64,000 bases of DNA from Nannocystis sp. (GTDB lineage: Bacteria; Myxococcota_A; Polyangia; Nannocystales; Nannocystaceae). The notes beneath the pieces are model-generated. The model had not been told where the DNA came from and ran no database searches. It was given only the letters and a program-made list of their open reading frames with translations. Both the position numbers and the translations under genes were made by a program. This document shows positions 57,643 through 64,000 of this stretch, in pieces. Where the stretch lies: contig JADJRG010000017.1 in NCBI GenBank assembly GCA_016712315.1, positions 124,001 to 188,000 of the forward strand, read 5' to 3'. How positions within the stretch are numbered: the first letter of the stretch is position 1; every line of letters begins with the position of its first letter.

Positions 57643-57750
57643 GTGATCAGGCCTCCACCGATTTGAACCCAGACTATCCAGGGTGTGGAAGCGGTGGCAA
57701 GCGCGGCCTGTTTGGATGTCGCGGGGGCGGCGGGCCCCCGCGAGGACGCC

Positions 57751-60744
57751 TCAGCGGGCGACGAAGGCGCGCAGGGCGGCGAAGGCGGTGATGTCGCTGC
57801 TCGGCGGCGACTTGGTAGGCACCTCCATGTGGCGCTCCGCGAAGGCGCGGCGGGTCGCCGAATCCGCGCCGGTGAGCTCGTGCGCGATCGCGCCCGCGAT
57901 CGCCTGCATACCCGGGCTGATCAGATCCTCGGGATCGGCGAGGCTGCGCTCTACGGCGAGCATGAGGCGGGGGCCGTCGCGGCGGAGCATGGCGTCGAGC
58001 AGGTCGATGGCGTTGAAGACGGTGCGGGGCGCTTCACCTCGCGCCGCGGTGGCGACGACCTCGCTCCACCACGCGGTGGCGGGCAGGTCGAGGTGCGGGG
58101 CGCTCTGCGAGAAGACGCTGTAGGTGCGGCGAGCCCAGAGCCCCCAGTCGCCGCGGCCCTCGTCGACGGCGCGCTGTTGGTCGAGCCACAGCGACATCGC
58201 GTCGGCGCCTTGCTCGTGCCAGTGCGGGGCGACAGGCTCTTGGTGGCGGCGCAGCAGGGCGGCGGCGCGCTCGGCCTCGAAGAGGACGTGTGGGTCGCGT
58301 CGGTCGCCGATCCCGGCGATCGGGTAGGGGCGGCGCGCGACCCCGCCGAAGACCTCGAGCAGGGGCGCGGGGGTCCAACGCAGGGAGTGGAGCAGGCCCG
58401 AGGTGGCTCGCATGAAGCGGGCCTGCTCGGCGCCGCTCTCGAGGATCGGGTAGGCGTCGCTGTTGGCGGGTTGATCCTTCAAGAAGGGGTGGAGCAGGCG
58501 GCGATTGGCGACGAGGAGGGCGTCGAGCTGGCCGATCCTGTAGATCCCGAGCAGGTCGCGCTCGTCGGCGAGGCTGAGCCAGACGCGGCTGTCGTCCTCG
58601 AGGGGACCGAGCGGCTGATCGGCGCTGGCGAGGATCACCCAGTCGCTGTCGCCGACGCGATAGACGTGATAGTCGACGAACTCGCGATCGAGCGCGGCGA
58701 GCACGGTGAGCAGGAGCTGATCGCTGAGCTCGTAGCCTTGGATCCACTGGGCGAGGATCCCGCGCGGTTTGAGGTAGCGCTTCACCTCGCGATAAAACTC
58801 GACCGTAAAGAGGCTGGCGACGCCGCTCACCCACGGGTTGGTCGGCTCGGAGACGATGATGTCATAGCGGTGCGCGGCCCCGGCGAAGTAGGCCTTGGCG
58901 TCGTCGAACCAGATGTGGCTGCGTGGGTCGTCGTAGGCGCGCCGGTTGACGGGGAGGAAGTGGCGGGCGCCGCGGACCATCTCCGGCTCGATCTCGACGG
59001 TGTCGAGGCGCTCCAAGTTGGGCGAGCCGAGCATGACGTGGGCGCTGACGCCGGAGCCGAAGCCGATGAGGGCGGCGTGGGTGGCGTCAGGGCGGGCGAG
59101 CAGGGGGATGAGGCCGACGAGGATCTGGTTGGGCTCGTCGCTGGCGAGATCAGGGCCGAGCTGCGGATCACGCGCGGGCGGGTAGCGCTCCAGGACGATC
59201 GAGGCGTCGGGCTTGCCGTTCGTGTAGATGATCCGATAGCCAGGGCGGCTGCGCTGCTCGACGACCGTGACGGAGGCGGTGCGGCCGTCGACGTAGGAGA
59301 GGAGCTGAAAGTCGTCGTCGAGGCGGGTGCGGCCGTGGCGGAAGACGGTCGATGTCAGGACCATCGGGTCGAGGCGGACGAGGAAGAGGCCGGCGATGAC
59401 GGCGAGCGCGGAGCCGAGCGCGGCGCTGCGTAAGGTGCGTGAGACGCCGGCGATCTCGGGCTGGCGGCGGACCACCCAGGCGATCAGGGCGAGGCCGAGG
59501 AGGAGGTCGATGACGGCGCCGCCGACGATGACCCGCTGCAGGCCGATGAGGGGCAAGAGGAGGAGGCCGGCGAGCATGGCGCCAGCGATCGCGCCGAGGG
59601 TGTTGAGGCCGTAGACGCGGCCGATGACGCCCTCAGGCTGGCCGCGGCGGAGCAAGAGGTGGGTGATCAGCGGCAAGGTCATGCCGGCGCAGAAGGTCGC
59701 CGGCAACATGATGAGCAGGCAGATCAAGTAGCGGAGGAGGTTGAAGCCGATCCAGGCGGCGGCGGTGCGCTCGTCAGGGGCGAGCAGCCAGCCCATCGAG
59801 GCGACGGCGACGCGATAGAGGGGCATGGTGGCGATCGCGGCGATGCCCATGACGACCTGGACGAGGCCGAGCATCAGCTCAGGGCTGCGCAGGCGATCGG
59901 CGCGGCGCCGCACCCAGAGGCCGCCGAGCGCGAGGCCGAAGACGAACGCCGATAGCATGACCTCAAACGATCGGGTGGCTGAGCCGATGATCAAAGAGAG
60001 GAGGCGGATCCAGGCGATCTCGTACATGAAGGACGAGAGGCCGGTGCCGATCGCGACGGCGAGCAAGAGGCGGAGGAGGCGGCGGGGGGCCTGGTCGCCG
60101 GCGGCGAGCGGCTGGGCCTCGATCGGCGGGGCCTCGCCGCGGTGGCGCAGGGCGAGGGCCATGATCACGAGGTTGAGGGCGCCGGCGACGGCGAGCGCGC
60201 CGGGCAGGCCGAGGTGAGCGACGAGCAGGTAGCCGGAGAGCAGGGCGCCGAGGGCGGCGCCGAGGCTGTTCGTAAAATACAAGAGGCTGAGGATCTCGCC
60301 GGAGCGGGCGCGGTCCTCGCGGATGATGCCGGCGCTCATCAGGGGGAAGGTCATGCCGAGGAGGAGGCAGGGCAGGACGATCAAGAGGCCGGCGAAGCCC
60401 CACTTCACCCACAGGACGGCGTCCCCTCCGCCGAGCGCGGGGAAGATGGTGTCGTAGCAGAGGCGCATGACCTGGTCGCTGAGCCAGGGGAAGGCGAGCG
60501 CGTAGGCGCCGATCAGGCCCTCGATCAGGGCGTAGGCGCGGATCGGCCGGCGCACGCGGGCGAGCCGCCGCGCGGCGATGAGGGCGCCGAGCGACATGCC
60601 CCCCATAAAAAGGCTGAGCACCAAGACCTGCGCGGTGGCGGCGCTGCCGACGAAGAGGCGGATGCTGCGCGACCAGATCGACTCATAGATGAGGCCGCTG
60701 AGGCCCGATAAGAAGAAGATGAAGAGGAGGCCGCGGTGGCGCAC
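57751..60744 (-). CDS. Membrane-bound spermidine-synthase-like fusion (MFS-like helices plus SpeE domain)
   Basis: 997 residues. The N-terminus (about 1-470) has 12-14 membrane helices with L-S-G-L-S-G-L-I-Y-E and repeated G-A-L-x-A/G-G-x-L segments, the fused-transporter layout often called polyamine aminopropyltransferase or spermine-synthase family protein. The following domain (about 500-770) has G-F-G-S-G-V-S-A-H, V-E-I-E-P-E-M and D-I-I-V-S-E-P-T-N-P-W, the SAM-binding and catalytic blocks of SpeE. The remaining 200 residues are a soluble C-terminal extension. The substrate need not be a polyamine. It reads leftward toward the cytochrome-like gene after a 108-bp gap. Confidence 0.9.
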   Translation of the reverse strand: MRHRGLLFIFFLSGLSGLIYESIWSRSIRLFVGSAATAQVLVLSLFMGGMSLGALIAARRLARVRRPIRAYALIEGLIGAYALAFPWLSDQVMRLCYDTIFPALGGGDAVLWVKWGFAGLLIVLPCLLLGMTFPLMSAGIIREDRARSGEILSLLYFTNSLGAALGALLSGYLLVAHLGLPGALAVAGALNLVIMALALRHRGEAPPIEAQPLAAGDQAPRRLLRLLLAVAIGTGLSSFMYEIAWIRLLSLIIGSATRSFEVMLSAFVFGLALGGLWVRRRADRLRSPELMLGLVQVVMGIAAIATMPLYRVAVASMGWLLAPDERTAAAWIGFNLLRYLICLLIMLPATFCAGMTLPLITHLLLRRGQPEGVIGRVYGLNTLGAIAGAMLAGLLLLPLIGLQRVIVGGAVIDLLLGLALIAWVVRRQPEIAGVSRTLRSAALGSALAVIAGLFLVRLDPMVLTSTVFRHGRTRLDDDFQLLSYVDGRTASVTVVEQRSRPGYRIIYTNGKPDASIVLERYPPARDPQLGPDLASDEPNQILVGLIPLLARPDATHAALIGFGSGVSAHVMLGSPNLERLDTVEIEPEMVRGARHFLPVNRRAYDDPRSHIWFDDAKAYFAGAAHRYDIIVSEPTNPWVSGVASLFTVEFYREVKRYLKPRGILAQWIQGYELSDQLLLTVLAALDREFVDYHVYRVGDSDWVILASADQPLGPLEDDSRVWLSLADERDLLGIYRIGQLDALLVANRRLLHPFLKDQPANSDAYPILESGAEQARFMRATSGLLHSLRWTPAPLLEVFGGVARRPYPIAGIGDRRDPHVLFEAERAAALLRRHQEPVAPHWHEQGADAMSLWLDQQRAVDEGRGDWGLWARRTYSVFSQSAPHLDLPATAWWSEVVATAARGEAPRTVFNAIDLLDAMLRRDGPRLMLAVERSLADPEDLISPGMQAIAGAIAHELTGADSATRRAFAERHMEVPTKSPPSSDITAFAALRAFVAR

Positions 60745-60798
60745 GATCGCGGGGAGTCTACCCGGACCGCGCGGCTTCGTCGCCCGCTGGCGCGGGGC

Positions 60799-61716
60799 TC
60801 AGCCGCAGGCGCCCTTATGGTCGTTAAAGCCCTTCACCCAGTCGGCGTCGCTGTAGGAGGCGTCGCCGTTGGGGTCGCAGTAGCCGCCTGGGAAGGTCAT
60901 GGGGCAGTTGGTGGTCTTGGGCGGCCAGTGGCAGAAATTGGTGAAATTGGGGTCGTTGGGCTTGCAAGGGCAGGTGTTGGGGCAGGCGCCGCAGTCCTGG
61001 GAGCAGGTCTTGCAGTCCTCGCCGCCGTTGCACACGCTGTCGCCGCAGCTCGGGGCGCACTTGCCACAGTCGCCCTCGCAGCTCTGGCAGGTCTCGCCGC
61101 CGCTGCACTTGGCGTCGCCGCAGATCGGCGGGCACTCGCCGCAGTCGGGCTTGCACGAGACGCAGGTCTCGAGGTCGTCGCAGACGTTGTCGCCGCAGGT
61201 GGCCTCGCAGGCGCCGCAGTCGGCGTCGCAGTCGGCGCAGGTCTCGGCGTCGTTGCAGACGCCGTCGCCGCAGACGCCCATGCAGGGGCCGCAGTCGTTG
61301 GCGCAGTTGAAGCAGTTCTCGTTGCCGTTGCAGAGCTGGTCGCCGCAGAAAGGATCGCAGGCGCCGCAGTCGGCGACGCAGGAGACGCAGTCCTCCGCCA
61401 TACAGACGCCGTCGCCGCAGATCGGCGCGCAGGGGCCGCAGTCGGCGGGGCAGTTGACGCAAAATTCCTCGCCGTCGCAGACGCCGTTGCCGCAGAGGCC
61501 GGCGCTGTCGCTGCCCGAGCCGCTGGTGCCCGAGCTGCTGTCATCGCCGGTAGGGTCGGCGCTGGTGGGGGCGCTGCTGACCCCTTGGGTGGCGCTGCCC
61601 CCCGCGGAGAGGCCTGAGGTGCCCGCGTCGTCGCCAGCGCAGGCGCCGAGGAGGCCGAGGAGCGCGATCAAGAGCTGCGGCGCGGGGTAAAAGGCGCTCT
61701 GGGCGGACGAGGGCAT
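60799..61716 (-). CDS. Lipoprotein with seven tandem Cys-rich repeats
   Basis: 305 residues. Lipoprotein signal (ALLGLLGAC, about Cys26), Ser/Gly/Thr linker (30-72), then seven consecutive repeats of about 24 residues with the pattern C-G-D-x-x-C-x-x-x-E-x-C-x-x-C-x-x-D-C-G-x-C (about 74-245). Each holds six cysteines. A Pro-rich Cys-containing tail (T-C-P-C-K-P-N-D-P) and a short C-terminal domain ending H-K-G-A-C-G follow. This is the plain form of the repeat family found in myxobacterial surface proteins. It probably needs periplasmic disulfide formation. Plus-strand ORFs across it are shadows of the repeats. Confidence 0.9.
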   Translation of the reverse strand: MPSSAQSAFYPAPQLLIALLGLLGACAGDDAGTSGLSAGGSATQGVSSAPTSADPTGDDSSSGTSGSGSDSAGLCGNGVCDGEEFCVNCPADCGPCAPICGDGVCMAEDCVSCVADCGACDPFCGDQLCNGNENCFNCANDCGPCMGVCGDGVCNDAETCADCDADCGACEATCGDNVCDDLETCVSCKPDCGECPPICGDAKCSGGETCQSCEGDCGKCAPSCGDSVCNGGEDCKTCSQDCGACPNTCPCKPNDPNFTNFCHWPPKTTNCPMTFPGGYCDPNGDASYSDADWVKGFNDHKGACG

Positions 61717-61944
61717 GGGGCGAACATTAAAAGATTCGATTCGCGCGCGGCAAGCGAGGGCTCTCCAGCGCGAGGTCTCGGGCGTCTCAGTAGTATCTTG
61801 GCTTACACACTCGGCGGCTGGAGCACTGGATCACCGCGCATGATCGGGCTAGCATCGCCGAGCTCCGGCGGATCGCAATCGTCGAGGTTGCGCGGGCAGA
61901 CGGCTCGTTGAGCCGGGCGACGCTGGTGTGGAGCCGAAAGCCCC
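61717..61944. promoter_or_regulatory. Divergent intergenic region
   Basis: 228 bp between the divergent Cys-rich lipoprotein gene and the small gene at 61945. It holds an AT-rich patch (61724-61742) next to the leftward start and a GGAG ribosome-binding site at 61930 for the rightward gene. No clear operator is seen. Confidence 0.4.
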
Positions 61945-62683
61945 ATGGCAGAACAAGAGTCCGAACCCGCCAGCGCCCCGCAAGAGTCGATCCAGTACGT
62001 CTACGAGTTCGTGTTCCCGGACGGCTCGACGAAGGAATTCTCGGTGCGCCTCGACTACAGCACCCTGAATATCGTCACGGAGCCGCGCGCGAGCTATCCG
62101 CCGTGGACGGCGCTGGAGTTCTGCCAGTGCCCAGGTGCCCGCTGACGCCGCGTGAGCACCCGGTGTGCCCGGTGGCGAAGACGCTGGTCCACTTGATCGA
62201 TTTTTTTAAGGACATCCCGTCGCAGGACAACGTGCTGGTGCAGGTGCGCTCGCGGCCGCGGACGATCGCGAAGGAGACGACCCTTCAAAAAGGCCTGAGC
62301 GCGCTGATGGGCCTGACGATGGCGTCCAGCGGCTGCCCGATCCTCGGGCGGATGAAGCCGATGGTGGAGACGCACCTGCCCTTCGCGACCGCCGACGAGA
62401 CGATATACCGCTTCTTGTCGATGTACCTGGTCGCCCAATACTTCGCCTACCGCCGCGGTGAGGTGCCTGACTGGGACCTCGAGGAGCTGATCGCGTACTT
62501 TGAAGAGGTGCGGATCGTGAACCTGAGCTTCTGCCGCCGGCTCAAGGCGATCGACCACGAGGGCGCGACGATCCGCGCCGTCGCGCTCCTCGAAGATATG
62601 GCGGACTTCACGGGCTTCCTGATCCAGTCGGACGAGCTGGGGCGCCCGCGAACATCTTTGATACGTCGTCGAGCCGCTCCTAA
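61945..62683 (+). pseudogene. DUF6901-like protein gene with two apparent frameshifts
   Basis: From ATG 61945 the frame reads M-A-E-Q-E-S-E-P and F-V-F-P-D-G-S-T-K-E-F-S-V-R-L-D-Y to F-C-Q-C-P-G, then hits TGA at 62143. The next frame continues as C-P-L-T-P-R-E-H-P-V-C-P-V-A-K, completing a Cys-rich C-Q-C-P-G-C-P-L motif if one base is added near 62133. A second single-base loss in the G run near 62640 would restore a C-terminus N-I-F-D-T-S-S-S-R-S and a TAA at 62681 that overlaps the convergent moaDE stop. The intact protein would be about 245 residues with a metal-binding-like Cys cluster. Family name recalled with moderate certainty; function unknown. Confidence 0.65.
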
Positions 62684-63345
62684 GGGCCGCGGCCGAACCA
62701 GGTCTCGCCGTCGACCGCGACCTCACGCTTCCAGATCGGCACCTCGCGCTTTAAGGCCTCGATCGCGGCGCGGCAGGCGTCGAAGGCCTCAGCGCGGTGC
62801 GGCGCGGCGGCGGCGATGATGACGGCGCTCTCGCCGACCTCGAGGCGGCCGAGGCGGTGGTGGATGGCGAGGCGGACGCCCGGCGACCCAGCCTCGATGC
62901 GAGCGATGATCGCGCTCATGACCTTGAGGGCCATCGGCGCGTAGGCCTCGTACTCGAGGTGGGCGATCTGCTTGCCGTGGCTGCTGCTGCGGACATCACC
63001 GATAAAAATATTGGTGCCGCCAGCGCCAGGGTGACGCACCCGCGCGAGCGCCTCTTCGAGCTGAAGCGGCTGGTGCTGGAGGCGCGCGGCGGGGCCGTCG
63101 TGGCCGCCGCTGACGGGCGGGATGAGGGCGATCTCGACGCCCTCGCGCAGCTGCGCGCCGCCGTCGACGAACTCATGATCGACGGCGAGACGGGCGACGT
63201 CGAGCTGGTCGGCGAGCTGCGGGTGGGCGCGCGCGATCAGGGGGAGGAGAGCGGCGGCGGTGGTGCCGGCGGGCACGTCGATCTCGAGGTGATCGCTGCC
63301 GAGGCGCCGCCTGAGGCCGGCGAAGAGGAGGATCGTGAGCTTCAT
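62680..63345 (-). CDS. moaDE: Molybdopterin synthase, fused MoaD-MoaE
   Basis: 221 residues. Residues 1-81 are a MoaD/ThiS-type ubiquitin fold, M-K-L-T-I-L-L-F-A-G to I-P-P-V-S-G-G, ending in the Gly-Gly that carries the thiocarboxylate. Residues about 84-221 are MoaE, with H-x-G-x-V-R-type D-V-R-S-S-S-H-G, L-E-Y-E-A-Y, I-H-H-R-L-G and the catalytic-lysine region P-I-W-K-R-E. The enzyme converts cPMP to molybdopterin. For MoaD to work, the chain must be cut after Gly81, as shown for mycobacterial MoaX; G-G-H-D-G is the likely cleavage point. Divergent from the gene at 63586. Confidence 0.93.
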   Translation of the reverse strand: MKLTILLFAGLRRRLGSDHLEIDVPAGTTAAALLPLIARAHPQLADQLDVARLAVDHEFVDGGAQLREGVEIALIPPVSGGHDGPAARLQHQPLQLEEALARVRHPGAGGTNIFIGDVRSSSHGKQIAHLEYEAYAPMALKVMSAIIARIEAGSPGVRLAIHHRLGRLEVGESAVIIAAAAPHRAEAFDACRAAIEALKREVPIWKREVAVDGETWFGRGP

Positions 63346-63585
63346 GGCGGTTGGGCGCGCTCCGGGGAGGGGGCCTCGCAGATGCGCGGAGGCAAGGCAA
63401 ATTCATGCACGATCGAGGATCGATCGCGAGCAGGATCCCGAATTTTTTCGGAGGCGCGCGCGCGCAGATATTGTTCCGGCCCGAGAGACGGCGCATCCCC
63501 GCCGCTCCGATCGTTCGCCCAAATTATTCGTATCATGCAGACTTCACTGCACGACTTCGCGGTCCCTCGAGCTGAGCGCACGCCG
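63346..63585. promoter_or_regulatory. Divergent intergenic region with AT-rich palindrome
   Basis: 240 bp between divergent genes. CCGAATTTTTTCGG at about 63438-63451 is a perfect small hairpin in a relatively AT-rich stretch (63390-63545) and may be part of the promoters. No further signal is seen. Confidence 0.4.
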
Positions 63586-64000
63586 ATGAAAGGTCCCCGA
63601 GCCGCCGCGGTCCACCCCGCCTTCGATGACGCCGACGACGGCTACGACGCCCCGTGCGGGGCCGATGGGGCGGAGGAGGCGCCAGAGTCGAGCGAGCGCG
63701 AGGCGCTGCGCTCGCTGCTGCAGCAGCGGCTGGCGGCCTACCTGGCGGGCGGGCGGCCGCGGGTGATCCTCACCGACAACCTGCGGACGATGCTGTCGAT
63801 CAAGAAGGGGCAGGGGCTGCTCACCTTCCGCGTGCATCGCATGTTCGCGGAGGCGCCGCCGGTGGTGCTGCGGGCGCTGGCCCGCTACGCGGAGAGCCAC
63901 GACCGCGAGGCGGCGGCGGTGCTGCGGGCGTTCGTCGACGGCAATGAGCACCAGATCCGCAGGGTGACGGCGCCTCGGCCAGTCGCGCTCGACGTGCAAG
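63586..64000 (+). CDS. Uncharacterised protein, possibly SprT-like metalloprotease family (3' end cut by window edge)
   Basis: The first 138 codons from ATG 63586. Acidic disordered start (D-D-A-D-D-G-Y-D), a helix with L-L-Q-Q-R-L-A-A-Y-L, then V-I-L-T-D-N-L-R-T-M-L-S-I-K-K-G-Q, L-T-F-R-V-H-R-M-F and R-Y-A-E-S-H-D-R-E-A-A-A-V-L-R-A-F-V. Such a leader often precedes the SprT-like zinc-protease domain in delta-proteobacterial proteins, but no HExxH motif is within the window, so the family call is tentative. Confidence 0.5.
   Translation, partial: MKGPRAAAVHPAFDDADDGYDAPCGADGAEEAPESSEREALRSLLQQRLAAYLAGGRPRVILTDNLRTMLSIKKGQGLLTFRVHRMFAEAPPVVLRALARYAESHDREAAAVLRAFVDGNEHQIRRVTAPRPVALDVQ

Noticed and set aside
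60799..61716. Regular repeats that might suggest a CRISPR array
   Set aside because: The periodicity is that of seven coding Cys-rich repeats with divergent DNA; no identical direct repeats with unique spacers and no cas genes.

Overview
The window is about 64 kb of very GC-rich DNA with dense, overlapping genes. It has many secreted lipoproteins in which a lipobox Cys is followed by Thr/Ser/Asp-rich linkers, Cys-rich CGDG...EECDD repeats, FG-GAP, thrombospondin-type or fibrinogen-like domains. Together with a Hanks-type kinase carrying TPRs, this points to a myxobacterium, most likely of the Nannocystis/Enhygromyxa group (inference from gene families; no rRNA or tRNA is present). No CRISPR array, rRNA or tRNA was seen.

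Layout. 1-3.55 kb: an esterase cut by the window edge, hypoxanthine phosphoribosyltransferase, a cysteine-free glutaredoxin-like protein and an alpha/beta-hydrolase lipoprotein. 3.8-18.8 kb: an accessory region built by insertion of mobile segments into lipoprotein genes. 19-31 kb: lipoproteins, a 48-residue membrane peptide too short for ORF callers, a dipeptide-type ABC permease pair with an M48 protease, an RNA 2',3'-cyclic phosphodiesterase and a Ser/Thr kinase. 31.2-40.7 kb: a tightly overlapping seven-gene biosynthetic operon (two zinc alcohol dehydrogenases, an asparagine-synthetase-like amidotransferase, a one-module A-T-reductase NRPS, a NadR-like protein, a methyltransferase and an Fe/2OG-type oxygenase). 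40.8-53.7 kb: a membrane metallophosphoesterase, a RegA/RegB-type redox two-component pair, hydrolase and outer-membrane lipoproteins, a GMC oxidoreductase, an ABC ATPase, a double-DsbA lipoprotein and a coupled DUF262-HipA pair. 53.8-64 kb: a DUF1501 protein (frameshifted) beside a c-haem lipoprotein, a spermidine-synthase/MFS fusion, a seven-repeat Cys-rich lipoprotein, a frameshifted small gene, a MoaD-MoaE fusion and a protein cut by the right edge.

Most notable result. Two lipoprotein genes are interrupted by three insertions. (A) A 10-kb element with a tyrosine integrase at its left end (about 4.14-14.16 kb) is bounded by a 14-bp direct repeat, GACGATGCAAACGA. (B) A 4.9-kb element (7.36-12.23 kb), nested inside A, is bounded by ATCACAAA and keeps a decayed integrase fragment. 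(C) A 3.5-kb segment (14.45-17.95 kb) is bounded by ACGCAAAC. Removing each insertion together with one repeat copy restores an exact open reading frame: a 498-residue Cys-rich/fibrinogen-like lipoprotein in three pieces and a 711-residue FG-GAP lipoprotein in two. A and B share their end architecture: an identical 14-mer about 110 bp from the right core, and paired repeats about 11 bp apart near both ends. They therefore look like one family of elements that integrates inside codons for conserved motifs (D-A-N, I-T-N) of multi-copy lipoprotein families rather than in tRNA genes. Whether excision still happens, making these reversible gene splits, is an open and testable question.

Other points worth a second look are the DUF262-HipA pair without a HipB-like antitoxin, the compact biosynthetic operon, single-base frameshifts in G/C runs of two genes between 54 and 63 kb, and convergent neighbours that share stop codons.
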